64,000 bases of DNA, taken from positions 124,001-188,000 of the forward strand of contig CAVQCX010000017.1 of the NCBI GenBank assembly GCA_963711095.1, in the 5' to 3' direction. This document shows, in pieces, positions 26,778 to 36,241 of this stretch. Within the stretch, counting starts at the first letter, position 1; each line of letters opens with the position of its first letter. The translations under genes were made by a program, and so were the position numbers. The notes beneath the pieces are model-generated. The model was not told the origin of the DNA, searched no databases, and saw only the letters and a list, made by a program, of their open reading frames with translations. Source of the DNA: CAVQCX01 sp963711095. Lineage in GTDB: Bacteria; Pseudomonadota; Gammaproteobacteria; Chromatiales; Chromatiaceae.

Positions 26778-27155
26778 ATGGTCACCCCACACCGCATCAA
26801 CATCGACGTCCAGTCCAGCTACGTCGACGCCCAGTCGGAGCCCGATGCCAACCGCTACGTCTTCTCTTACACCATCACCATCCGCAACACCGGGCTGATG
26901 CCCGCCAAGCTGCTCCATCGACATTGGATCATCCGGGACTCCAACGGCAAGGTGCAGGAGGTGCGCGGTGAAGGGGTGGTCGGCGAGCAGCCCCACCTCA
27001 AGCCCGGCGAGGGCTTCCGCTATACCAGCGGCACCATGATCGAGACCCCGGTCGGCACCATGGAGGGCAGCTACGAGATGCTGGCGGACGACGGCACAAG
27101 GTTCGAGGCGCCGATCGCCCCCTTCGCGCTGTCCATGCCGAGGACGCTGCACTGA
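26778..27155 (+). CDS. apaG: ApaG domain protein
   Basis: 125 residues beginning MVTPHRINIDVQSSYVDAQSEPD. It has the ApaG core RYVFSYTITIRNTG and LLHRHWIIRDSNGKVQEVRGEGVVGEQPHLKPGE, a fibronectin-III-like beta fold. The molecular role is unclear; it is nearly always linked to apaH, as here (66 bp upstream). Confidence 0.95.
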   Translation: MVTPHRINIDVQSSYVDAQSEPDANRYVFSYTITIRNTGLMPAKLLHRHWIIRDSNGKVQEVRGEGVVGEQPHLKPGEGFRYTSGTMIETPVGTMEGSYEMLADDGTRFEAPIAPFALSMPRTLH

Positions 27156-27221
27156 GAGGCGCGGCGCGCCGACGCCCGGCACCGCTTGGCGCCTGCGCCG
27201 GGCGGGCGTGCTGACAGACCG

Positions 27222-28133
27222 ATGGCAACTTACGCGATCGGGGACATCCAGGGCTGCATTGCCGAGCTGCACGCACTGCTCGACCGGCTTGCATTCGACC
27301 CCCGCACCGACCGCCTCTGGCTTACCGGCGACCTGGTGAACCGAGGCCCTCACTCCCTGGAGGTGCTGCGCTTCGTCAAGGGGCTGGGCGAGGCGGCCGT
27401 GACGGTGCTCGGCAACCACGACCTGCACCTGCTCGCCCTCGCCCAGGCCGGCCCGGCGAAACGCCCGACGCCGAGCTTGGACCCGGTGTTACGGGCACCG
27501 GATCGCGAAGAGATCCTGGGGTGGCTGCGCACCCGCCCGTTGCTCCATCACGAGCCCGGGCTCGGCTTCACCCTGGTGCACGCCGGGCTCCCGCCCCAGT
27601 GGGATCTGGCCGCCGCCCTCCGCTGCGCCCGAGAGCTGGAGGCGACCCTCGCGGGACCCGACTACCCCAGCTTCCTCGGGCAAATGTATGGGGACGAGCC
27701 GGCACTCTGGAGCCCAGATCTCGAGGGTATCGAGCGGATGCGATTCATCACCAACTGTCTCACCCGGCTGCGCTACTGCGACCGCCAGGGCCGACTCGCC
27801 CTCGGGGAAAAGGGACCGCCCGGCACCCAGGGCCCCTCTCTGATGCCCTGGTTCCTCGCCCCTGGGAGACGAAGCGCAGGGGATCGTATCCTGTTCGGCC
27901 ACTGGTCTACCCTGGGCTTCGGTCGCTACGGCAATGCCTGGGCGCTGGACAGCGGCTGCCTCTGGGGAGGCGCCCTCACCGCCCTGCGCATCGATGTGCC
28001 CAGCCCTCGGGCCGTGCATCAACCCTGCCGGGGCGCACGCCGCCCCGGGAGACAACGGCCTCAGGCCCAGGTCGAGACCGGGCCTGGGGCCGGGAGAAGC
28101 ATGCCGGGGGCATCCGGGATGACGGGCGAATAG
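27222..28133 (+). CDS. apaH: Symmetrical bis(5'-nucleosyl)-tetraphosphatase
   Basis: 303 residues from ATG 27222. Metallophosphatase motifs are YAIGDIQGC (1-10), LTGDLVNRGPHS, VLGNHDLHLLALA and LVHAGLPPQWD, and the end GCLWGGALTALRID is typical of ApaH. It cleaves Ap4A to two ADP. The C-terminus has about 30 extra Arg/Pro-rich residues without family similarity, perhaps because the original stop was lost. Confidence 0.95.
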   Translation: MATYAIGDIQGCIAELHALLDRLAFDPRTDRLWLTGDLVNRGPHSLEVLRFVKGLGEAAVTVLGNHDLHLLALAQAGPAKRPTPSLDPVLRAPDREEILGWLRTRPLLHHEPGLGFTLVHAGLPPQWDLAAALRCARELEATLAGPDYPSFLGQMYGDEPALWSPDLEGIERMRFITNCLTRLRYCDRQGRLALGEKGPPGTQGPSLMPWFLAPGRRSAGDRILFGHWSTLGFGRYGNAWALDSGCLWGGALTALRIDVPSPRAVHQPCRGARRPGRQRPQAQVETGPGAGRSMPGASGMTGE

Positions 28134-28165
28134 CACCGCGAAGAGGCCTGCGCGGGAGCGACGCA

Positions 28166-28861
28166 ATGGATTCCGCCGAGATGCTCGATACCCTCAGCCC
28201 GGTGGAGACCCCCGAGGGCATAGAGCTGGGGCTGCACCTGGCGGGCCCCCTGCCACGCATGCTCGCCTGGATGATCGACGCCATCATCCGTTTCGCTATG
28301 CTTTACGCCCTGGCGCTAGGACTCTCCCTCCTCGGTGCGTTCGGCGTCGGCATGCTGTTGATCGCGGTGTTTCTCTTGGAGTGGCTCTATCCGGTGGCCT
28401 TCGAGCTGCTCATGGAGGGCCAGACCATCGGCAAGCGCGCCCTGGGGCTGCGGGTCCTGTGCGACGACGCGACGCCGGTGGCCCTGTCTGCCTCGGTACT
28501 GCGCAACCTGCTGCGGGCAGTGGATTTCATGCCGGTCTTCTACGGGCTCGGCGTGACCGTGATGCTGTCCAACCGCTCGTTCCAGCGGCTTGGCGACCTC
28601 GCTGCCGGCACCGTCGTGGTGTACGTGGAGCGCCCGCGCCGACGCGATACGCTGCCCGCGGCGGCGCCCCTGGCACCGCCGGTCGCGCTCACAGCCGAAG
28701 AGCAGCAGGCTTTGATCGCGTTCGCCGAGCGCCTGCGCGAGCTCTCCCCCGAGCGGGCGCGGGAGCTGGCAGCGCTCGCGGGGCCGCTGGGGATAGGGCG
28801 AGCACCGCCCACCCCGGAGCGGCTGGTACGTTTCGCCAACTGGCTGGCCGGAACGCCGTGA
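28166..28861 (+). CDS. RDD-family membrane protein
   Basis: 231 residues from ATG 28166. The RDD motif ARG-x-x-Asp-Asp is in variant form at LPRMLAWMIDAIIRF, followed by three predicted membrane helices (about 35-75 and 125-145) and the conserved GQTIGKRALGLRVL and LGDLAAGTVVVY. It is the first gene of a six-gene inner-membrane cluster (28166-34712). Its stop overlaps the next start (GTGA, 28858-28861). Function is unknown; RDD proteins are often near MoxR ATPases. Confidence 0.85.
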   Translation: MDSAEMLDTLSPVETPEGIELGLHLAGPLPRMLAWMIDAIIRFAMLYALALGLSLLGAFGVGMLLIAVFLLEWLYPVAFELLMEGQTIGKRALGLRVLCDDATPVALSASVLRNLLRAVDFMPVFYGLGVTVMLSNRSFQRLGDLAAGTVVVYVERPRRRDTLPAAAPLAPPVALTAEEQQALIAFAERLRELSPERARELAALAGPLGIGRAPPTPERLVRFANWLAGTP

Positions 28862-29814
28862 AGCAGAACCTGTTCCGGTCACGCCACGAGAAGACCTGGG
28901 AGGCGCTCGAGGCGGCGCTGGGCAAGGACTCGCCCGAGGCGCTTCGCGCCCGCTTCCCGCGGCTCTACCGACAGGTCTGTCAGCACCTGGCTATGGCCCG
29001 CGCACGGCTCTACAGCGCGCGCCTGATTCAGCAGCTCGAGCACCTGGTACTCGCGGGACATCAGCGACTCTACGGCGGCGCCCGGGAGCATCGCGGCCGG
29101 GTCGCCGCCTTCTTCGCAAGCAACTTTCCGGGCGCGGTCCGTCGGGAATGGCGCCTGGTGGTGATCAGCGCGCTGGTCTTCTACCTGCCTCTGGTGGCGA
29201 TGCTGGTGGCGCCACAGCTCGACCCGGACATCGTCTATACGGTGCTCGGTGCAGACCGGCTGCATGAGATGGAATCCATGTACGAGCCCGGACAGGCGCG
29301 GGTCGGATTCAGCCGCGGCTCGGACTCCGACGTGCTGATGTTCGCCTTTTATGTCTACAACAACACCGGCATCGGGTTCCGCACTTTCGCCGGAGGCCTG
29401 CTGTTCGGAGTGGGCGCGCTCTTCAGCCTCGCCTACAACGGCCTGTTCATCGGCACCGTGGCCGGACATCTGGTGCGCATCGGTTACGCCAGCACCTTCT
29501 GGCCTTTCGTCGCAGGCCACAGCGCCTTCGAGCTGACGGCCATAGTGCTGAGCGGTACGGCCGGTCTGCGCCTCGGGCTCGCCCTGATCGCCCCGGGCCG
29601 CTACAGCCGCCACCATGCCTTGCGACGCGCCGCCTCCCTGGCCGTGCCCGTGATCGGTGGCGCCGCGTGCATGTTCTTCGTCGCCGCCTTCGTCGAGGCG
29701 TTCTGGTCGTCCATGACCTTCATCCCAGCGCTCCTCAAGTACGGCGTGGCCCTGGCGCTCTGGGGGCTGGTCATCGGTTATTTGATGTTGCAGGGTCGCT
29801 CCCGTGGACATTGA
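28858..29814 (+). CDS. SpoIIM/DUF95-like integral membrane protein
   Basis: 318 residues from GTG 28858. After a helical N-terminal region (1-85) there are about six membrane segments. The conserved SpoIIM-type core is FYVYNNTGIGFRTFAGGLLFGVGALFSLAYNGLFIG, followed by FWPFVAGHSAFELTAIVLSGTAGLRLG. The family takes its name from a sporulation protein but is widespread in non-sporulating bacteria, typically together with RDD, DUF4129 and MoxR genes as here. Function unknown. Confidence 0.85.
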   Translation: MKQNLFRSRHEKTWEALEAALGKDSPEALRARFPRLYRQVCQHLAMARARLYSARLIQQLEHLVLAGHQRLYGGAREHRGRVAAFFASNFPGAVRREWRLVVISALVFYLPLVAMLVAPQLDPDIVYTVLGADRLHEMESMYEPGQARVGFSRGSDSDVLMFAFYVYNNTGIGFRTFAGGLLFGVGALFSLAYNGLFIGTVAGHLVRIGYASTFWPFVAGHSAFELTAIVLSGTAGLRLGLALIAPGRYSRHHALRRAASLAVPVIGGAACMFFVAAFVEAFWSSMTFIPALLKYGVALALWGLVIGYLMLQGRSRGH

Positions 29815-31294
29815 GCGCGTCTCCACGGCGGTGCGCCCACGCTCCCCCTGGGAGGCCATGGACCTGGGCCTTCACATGGCAAGATGCTGGTGGCGGGCCC
29901 TGCTCGTGCCCTGGCTGCTCACCCTCTGTGGCTTCGCCGGGACCATTCTGGGCTCGCTCCGGAACTGGCCGCTGACCTGCCTGGCACTGCTCTGGCTGTG
30001 CAAGCCGCTTTATGACCGCGTGCCCCTGTACGTGCTCTCGCGGGCGCTGTTCGGGGCGCCGCCCGGGTGGCGCGAGAGCCTTACCGCCCTGCCCGGGGTG
30101 CTCACACGCGACCTCGGCTGGACATTGGTCCACCGCATCGATCTGGTGCGCGCCTTCAACCTGCCGGTAAGACAGCTCGAAGGCCTGCGCGGGGCAGCGG
30201 CGCGCCGGCGCATGCGCGTGCTGCAGAAGACGGCGCGCAGCCACGCCGCCGGACTGACCGGGCTGTTCATGATTCTGGAGGCGATCTGCCTCATCTCGGT
30301 CCTGTCGCTGATTCCGATGCTGCTTCCCGAGGGGGTCGACCAGGATCTTCTGGAGCTGCTGCTGGTACACGGTGCCAGAGAAGGCTGGCTGATCTGGGTG
30401 CTGATCGGCGCGTATCTGCTTGCCGTCCTGGCGCTCGAGCCGTTCTACGTCGCGGCCGGCTTCGCCCTGTATCTGAACCGTCGTACCGAGCTGGAGGCCT
30501 GGGATGTGGAGCTGCGGTTCCGGCGCATGACCCGCCGTCTGAGCACCCCCGGGATGCTCGCCGCCAGCCTCGCGGGCCTTCTGTGCGGCGCAGGATGGCT
30601 CCCGGACCGCGCCTGGGCCCGGCCCGCCCATGAGCCGCCGCCCATCGCTTCGACGGTGCGCCCGGAGGCCGACTCCAAGACCGTCATCGGATCGGTCCTC
30701 GCCGACCCGGCGTTCCAGCGCTACCGGGAGGTGGAGGTCTGGCGATTGCGGCGCAGCCGCGACCAGGACCGCAATCGCCTCCCGCGCGCCCTGGGGATCG
30801 GGCGTCTGCTGGCCCGCCTCGTCGAATCCGCCCTCTGGGCCGGGCTGGCGCTCGGGATCATCCTGCTGCTGGTCCATCGCGGGCGCTGGATGTCCAGGCT
30901 CGGCCGAAGCCGTCGCGCCCAGGGGCGTCCACCCGCCCCCCCGACGGTGCTGTTCGGCCTGGATATCCGCCCGGAGTCTCTGCCCGATGACCTGCCGGCC
31001 ACCGCCCGGGGCCTGCTCCGGGAAGGCCGAGCCCGCGCGGCGCTGGCGTTGCTGTACCGGGGGGCCCTGGCCGCGCTGATTCACGCTCGCGGCATACCGC
31101 TCAACGCTGGCGACACCGAAGGCGAGTGCCTGCGCAAGCTCGCCGAGCGGGTCGACGACGCGCAGCTGCAGCGCGGATTCAGCGAGCTCACGGGCCTCTG
31201 GCGGGAGGCCGCCTACGCCCACCGCCTGCCCGAGAACGCCCGTATCCTGGCACTGCTCGAGGCCTGGAGCGGCCTGTTCGGAGCCGGCGCTTGA
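29804..31294 (+). CDS. Membrane protein with C-terminal DUF4129-like domain
   Basis: 496 residues from GTG 29804, overlapping the previous gene by 11 bp. The N-terminal half has about six hydrophobic segments (about 35-80 and 150-230). A helix at about 345-362 precedes a cytosolic DUF4129-like region ending ARAALALLYRGALAALIHARGI...ECLRKLAERV...FSELTGLWREAAYAHRLP. The family is a regular part of MoxR/DUF58 clusters and its role is unknown. Its stop TGA overlaps the TTG start of the next gene. Confidence 0.8.
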   Translation: MDIERVSTAVRPRSPWEAMDLGLHMARCWWRALLVPWLLTLCGFAGTILGSLRNWPLTCLALLWLCKPLYDRVPLYVLSRALFGAPPGWRESLTALPGVLTRDLGWTLVHRIDLVRAFNLPVRQLEGLRGAAARRRMRVLQKTARSHAAGLTGLFMILEAICLISVLSLIPMLLPEGVDQDLLELLLVHGAREGWLIWVLIGAYLLAVLALEPFYVAAGFALYLNRRTELEAWDVELRFRRMTRRLSTPGMLAASLAGLLCGAGWLPDRAWARPAHEPPPIASTVRPEADSKTVIGSVLADPAFQRYREVEVWRLRRSRDQDRNRLPRALGIGRLLARLVESALWAGLALGIILLLVHRGRWMSRLGRSRRAQGRPPAPPTVLFGLDIRPESLPDDLPATARGLLREGRARAALALLYRGALAALIHARGIPLNAGDTEGECLRKLAERVDDAQLQRGFSELTGLWREAAYAHRLPENARILALLEAWSGLFGAGA

Positions 31295-32423
31295 GAGTCC
31301 GGCGCTGGCTGCTCGCGCTCGGCCTGGCCGCTTCTGCCGTCGGCCTGGTGTACTGGCTGGCCACGCATCTCGAGCGCCGGATCGAGCGGGTGGAGCGTGG
31401 CTTCGTGGGCGAGGCACGACGCAACCCCTATCTGGCCGGCGAGGATTTTCTCAGACGCATGGGTGTAGCCGCGAGCACCCTGGAAGACCCTCGGTCCCTG
31501 GATCGGCTGCCGGCGCCCGATGGGACCCTTCTGATCCCCTCCGACCGCGCCGTCCTGGGCGAGGCCCGCAGCCGGGCGCTGCTCGACTGGGTGAGACGCG
31601 GCGGGCACCTGATCGTGCGCGTGCGCCGTCCCACCGAGGGCGAGGCCCCAGCCCCTGACCCGCTGCTGGACCCCCTGGGGATCCGAGGCCGGGACCTGGG
31701 CTGGGAGAACGTCGATGCCGGGGAGACGACGATCGTGGACCGCGAGGAGAGTACCGACCTGCTGGAGATCGCCTTCCACCCCACCTATGTGCTGGATGCC
31801 GGTGGGGTCGAGCCACTCTGGGAGATCAGCGACCCCGAGGGCATCCGGCTTATCCAGATCGCCCTGGGGGCGGGCCGGCTCACGGTCCTGAGCGATACCT
31901 CGATGTGGGAGAACGACCACATCGGTGACTACTCCCATGCCCGGCTGCTGTTCGTGCTGGCCGGCGAGCGGCCGCACAGCCCCTTCCTGATCCTGGCTCG
32001 CGATGACCTGCCCCCCTTGTGGCGCTGGCTTTGGGGACACGCGCCGGCCGTGGTCATCGCCGCCGCCCTGCTGCTGCTCGCATGGCTGGCCCAGGCGCCG
32101 GGTCGATTCGGGCCACTGCGGCCCGACCCCCAGCCCCGGCGCAGGGCGCTGCTGGAGCACATCGAGGCGTGCGGCCATTTCCTGTGGCGCCAAGGCGCGG
32201 TGGGCGTGCTGGAAGAAGCGACCCGTCAGGCGCTGCTGCAGCGGCTTCGCCGCTATCATCCCCAGCTCGCGCAGCTCCCGCCCATCGAGCAGGCCCGGCG
32301 GCTCGCCGAGCGGAGCGGCCTCGGCCCCCGACTTATCCGCAGGGCCCTGGAGGGCGAGGCGCTGGAGGGACGCGACCAGTTCACCCGCCGCATTCAGGTG
32401 CTCGAGACCCTGAGGAAAGCGCT

Positions 32424-32427
<4 letters not shown>
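31291..32427 (+). CDS. DUF4350-domain membrane protein
   Basis: 378 residues from TTG 31291 (TTGA overlap with the upstream stop). An N-terminal membrane anchor (about 5-22) is followed by a periplasmic domain with NPYLAGEDFLRRMGV, GTLLIPSDRAVL and LLDWVRRGGHLIVRV, characteristic of DUF4350. Then ERPHSPFLILARDDLPPLWRWLWGHAP, a second helix (about 255-272) and a cytosolic helical tail. The DUF4350 fold resembles glutamine-amidotransferase-like domains; its role in the MoxR cluster is unknown. Overlaps the MoxR gene by 4 bp. Confidence 0.83.
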
Positions 32428-33403
<976 letters not shown>

Positions 33404-33404
<1 letters not shown>

Positions 33405-34712
33405 TGCCAACTCCCGGGCGCAGCTTGTTCCTCCTGCTCGCGACGGCCCTGGCGGCGGCGGTGCCGGCCAGCCTGGGCGCGGATCTGTATCGGGCATGGA
33501 TCGGACTGCTCGGCGCCGGGCTGGGGCTGTCGCTGCTGGATGCCCTGCGCCTGGGACTCACCCCGGCGCCAGAGGTGCGGCGCAGGGTTCCCGGCACCCT
33601 GGCCCTGGGACGCTGGCAGCGGGTAGAGGCTGAAGCTGCGCCCCCAGGGAAGGGCGCGCCGACGCCTGGATCTGTTCGACCACCACCCGCCCGGCTTCGA
33701 GAGCGAGCACCTGCCCAGCAGTCTGACCCTGGCGCCGGGCCAGGAGGCCCAAGTCTCATACCGGGTGCGCCCCGGCGAGCGCGGCGAGTATCTGTTCAGC
33801 GGCGTGCAGCTGCGCCTGCATTCGCCCTGGCGGTTCTGGAGACGCAGCATTTTCCTGCCCCTGGAGCAGCGGGTCCGGGTGTACCCGAACTTCGCGCTGG
33901 TCAGCAAATATATGCTGCTCGCCAGCGATGACCGGCTCGAGCAGATGGGGGTAAGGCGCAGGATCAGGCGCGGTCAGGGCCTGGAGTTCCACCAGCTTCG
34001 CGAGTACCGGCAGGGCGACTCGATCCGCCAGATCGACTGGAAGACCAGCGCGCGGCTGCGCCGGCTGATCGCCCGGGAATATCAGGACGAGCGGGACCAG
34101 GAGCTTGTGCTGTTGCTCGACTGCAGCCGGCGCATGCGCGCCCGCGATCAGCGCCTGTCCCACTTCGACGCCAGCCTCAACGCCGCGCTGCTGCTCGCCT
34201 ACGTAGCCCTGCGCCAGGGCGACGCGGTGGGGCTCGCCACCTTCGGTGGCGAGCAACGCTGGCTGCGCCCCGCCAAAGGCCGCGACAACCTCAGGCGCCT
34301 GCTCGACAGTCTCTACGACCTGCAGCCGAGCACCCAGGTCCCGGACTACCTGGAGGCGTCCTCGGCGCTGCTTGCCCGCCAACGTAAGCGCGCCCTGGTG
34401 ATCCTGCTCACCAACCTGCGCGACGAGGACGCCGACGATCTGGTGCCCGCGGTGCGGGCCCTGGCCCGGCACCACCTGGTGCTGGTGGTCAATCTGCGCG
34501 AGGCGGCGCTGGACGCCACCCTGGAGCGGCCGGTACGCAGCTTCCGGGACGCGCTGCGCAGCGCCGCCATTCACGTCTACGAGCGCGACCAGCGCGAGGC
34601 CCTGGAGCGGCTGACGGCCCAGGGGCTGGAGCGCCTGGACCTGGCGCCTGAGGCACTCTCGGTGGCGCTGGTGAACCGCTATCTGGAGATCAAGGCGGGG
34701 GGTCGGCTATGA
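33404..34712 (+). pseudogene. DUF58-domain protein, reading frame broken by one extra nucleotide
   Basis: The 5' frame from ATG 33404 encodes two hydrophobic segments and runs to VEAEAAPPGKG. The correct continuation lies one base on: VEAELRPQGRARRRLDLFDHHPPGF, then the DUF58 core RIRRGQGLEFHQLREYRQGDSIRQIDWKTSARL and VLLLDCSRRM, ending at 34712. Removing one A from GAAGCTGC at 33633-33634 restores a single frame of 435 codons. All of the rest is well conserved, so this is either a recent mutation or a sequence error. DUF58 proteins carry a VWA-like fold and work with MoxR ATPases. The stop overlaps a short ORF start (ATGA, 34709-34712). Confidence 0.88.
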
Positions 34713-34822
34713 GCGGAAGTGCAGTACCGAACCGCAAAGAGCCCTCGATAAACAAGTGGCGCGCCCCATCGCACAAAGAGCCAGGTCTAGAGAAGAGAAT
34801 GTCGCCCGCCGCGGCGGCCTGA
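34709..34822 (+). pseudogene. 37-codon ORF at the end of the MoxR cluster, likely remnant of the next gene
   Basis: An ATG that overlaps the DUF58 stop (ATGA) opens a frame of only 37 residues (MSGSAVPNRKEPSINKWRAP...). MoxR/DUF58 clusters commonly continue with DUF4381 and VWA-domain (BatA/BatB-like) genes, often starting exactly at such an overlap. Here the frame stops at once and the following DNA carries genes on the other strand. I infer that the cluster was cut at this point. It may also be an untranslated tail. Confidence 0.4.
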
Positions 34823-34857
34823 ATCCTCACCGTGGTCGTGGCGGCACAGGGCCCGCC

Positions 34858-35103
34858 TCAGCCGCCCGAGTCCTGCTCGAAGCCCGCGCTGACGCTGTAG
34901 TCCTGGGACATGGTCTGCTGACAGTTGCTCGCCGTGCCCGAGCAGGCCCCGCCCCAACCGCTGAAGATTGAGCCCTCCGAGGGCGTGGCGGTCAGCGTCG
35001 CCACGGTCCCCTGGCCGTAGCTCTCGCTGCAGTCGGCCCCGCAATCGATGCCCGGCACGTCGCTGGTCACCGTGCCCGCGCCGGCCCGCCGGATCAGGCT
35101 CAC
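34858..35103 (-). pseudogene. Fragment with a divergent InlB B-repeat domain
   Basis: About 81 residues (from GTG 35103) with the pattern GTVTSDVPGIDCGADC...GTVATLTATPSEGSIFSGWGGACSG...MSQDYSVSAGFE. This is one copy of the divergent InlB B-repeat found in large bacterial surface or secreted proteins. It lacks a signal peptide, and the frame (YTLSVSLIRRAG) begins right after the stop codon of the PIN toxin gene. It is best read as the 3' remnant of a much larger exported protein gene, truncated by the neighbouring insertion or deletion. Confidence 0.65.
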
Positions 35104-35139
35104 CGAAAGGGTATAACCCCGGGGAGGGGAAGGTACCCT

Positions 35140-35571
35140 TCAAACGAGCTCTCGGAACGGGTCCAGGATCCTCAGCCCTTCGAGATCCTGCCCGTGCTGC
35201 AGGTCCTCGCTGAACAACGTCCGGCATCCGGCCTCCCAAGCGGCGGCAACGATCAGGGAGTCGTAGAAGCCGAAGCGCCAGCGCAACTTGACCGACAAAG
35301 CCTTGCGATACAAGGCGATGCTGGGGAAAACGCCGCAAAGCGGCGCGAGCACTTGTTCGAGATAGCCCTCAGCCTGCTCGGGCGACAGCGGGCGTTTGGC
35401 TTTCTGGGTGGTCACGTTGAGGCATTCCTGCACCACCTGGAAGCTAATCACCCCGGCTTTCTCCTCGAGGGCGCGCTCGATCAGTCGTTGCGCGATCTCC
35501 TGTTTGCGAGGATCGGTGGCCGCGATGTCATAGATCAGGATATTGGTGTCCAGGAAATACTCAGCGCTCAT
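35140..35571 (-). CDS. PIN-domain ribonuclease toxin (VapC-like)
   Basis: 143 residues. PIN fold with the acidic metal-binding residues in YFLDTNILIYDIA, FQVVQECLNV, FGFYDSLIVAAAWEAGCRTLFSEDLQHGQ. Such toxins cleave tRNA or rRNA and are neutralised by the antitoxin encoded just upstream. The start overlaps the antitoxin gene end by 11 bp, as usual for a type II toxin-antitoxin operon. It is embedded in a degraded junction region, consistent with horizontal acquisition. Confidence 0.9.
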   Translation of the reverse strand: MSAEYFLDTNILIYDIAATDPRKQEIAQRLIERALEEKAGVISFQVVQECLNVTTQKAKRPLSPEQAEGYLEQVLAPLCGVFPSIALYRKALSVKLRWRFGFYDSLIVAAAWEAGCRTLFSEDLQHGQDLEGLRILDPFRELV

Positions 35572-35782
35572 TCATCTCGTCCCGGCTGAGTTTGCGGTCG
35601 ACCTCGACCTTACCCCGAATGGCCTTCATCACCTTTCGATAGGCGTCGAGCCGGTCCCGGCGCCGGGCGTATTGCTCCAGCCAATGGCGAAATTCCGCGT
35701 TGAGTGTAGTGTGCTGCTCCTGGGCCCGCTCCCGGGCGGCCTCGATGAGGCGTTCGTCCGCACTCAGGGTAATGTTCTTCAT
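35561..35782 (-). CDS. Antitoxin of the PIN toxin-antitoxin pair
   Basis: 73 residues: an N-terminal strand-helix region (MKNITLSADERLIEAARERAQEQHTTLNAEF) that resembles ribbon-helix-helix antitoxins, and a charged C-terminal tail likely to bind the toxin. First gene of the operon. A perfect palindrome AGTGTACACT lies 29 bp upstream (35811-35820) and is a candidate site for autoregulation. Confidence 0.82.
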   Translation of the reverse strand: MKNITLSADERLIEAARERAQEQHTTLNAEFRHWLEQYARRRDRLDAYRKVMKAIRGKVEVDRKLSRDEMNER

Positions 35783-35810
35783 CGGGTATCGCTCTATTTT
35801 ACACAGTTAA

Positions 35811-35820
35811 AGTGTACACT
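35811..35820 (-). promoter_or_regulatory. Candidate operator of the toxin-antitoxin operon
   Basis: AGTGTACACT is a perfect 10-bp palindrome just upstream of the antitoxin gene. An overlapping inverted pair, TACAC/GTGTA separated by 7 nt, occupies the same AT-rich promoter region. TA antitoxins of the ribbon-helix-helix type usually bind such sites. Position and symmetry are seen; binding is inferred. Confidence 0.5.
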
Positions 35821-35832
35821 ATGATCGTGTGA

Positions 35833-35856
35833 CAGGTCCCCATGCTTGGGGACCTG
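35833..35856. repeat. Perfect 10-bp stem-loop in a gene-free stretch
   Basis: CAGGTCCCCA, loop TGCT, then TGGGGACCTG. No T-tract follows on either strand, so it is not a clear terminator. It lies in a 459-bp stretch (35783-36241) without a gene, next to the TA operon. It may be a REP-type palindrome or the end of a mobile remnant. Frames through this stretch give no family features. Confidence 0.6.
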
Positions 35857-36132
35857 CTCGCCGCAGCCGCGCAGGTCCGACAGAAACGCGGCTCGGCAAT
35901 TATTGAGACAGGTTCTAGCGCACTGCTTCAATCTGTTTGGGACTTGTGAGGCAGCGAATCTGAAAGAAGTCGCAAGGCGGTAGTCCGCCTGCGGCAAGGC
36001 AGTGGCACGCGGGCAACGATAGGCCTCGGTCATGTCTTGAGATCGCTGAATCTCGAAGGATGGCAATAGAGGTCCGCCGGCGGAAGAAGATCATCGGCTG
36101 GCCGTCTCTCAGGGGGCTGCGGAGGGCCCGGT

Positions 36133-36222
36133 TGTATCGCGGCGGGACGCCGCTCCCACAGGGGCGCGGGTCTTGGCCGGGGCGGGGGGCTTTGGTAGGA
36201 GCGCCGCTCTCGGCGCGATTGG
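36133..36222. repeat. Inverted pair of REP-like sequences (BIME-like)
   Basis: Two related hairpin units face each other: 36133-36160, whose complement starts TGTGGGAGCGGCGTCCCGCC, and 36194-36222, TGGTAGGAGCGCCGCTCTCG. Both follow the pattern GTRGGAGCG-palindrome-CGCGAT, the well-known extragenic REP type of pseudomonads and relatives. They lie just downstream of the response regulator gene. REP elements can stabilise mRNA 3' ends and are dispersed by RAYT transposases. Confidence 0.78.
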
Positions 36223-36241
36223 GGGGCGCCCCGAGGGCGAG

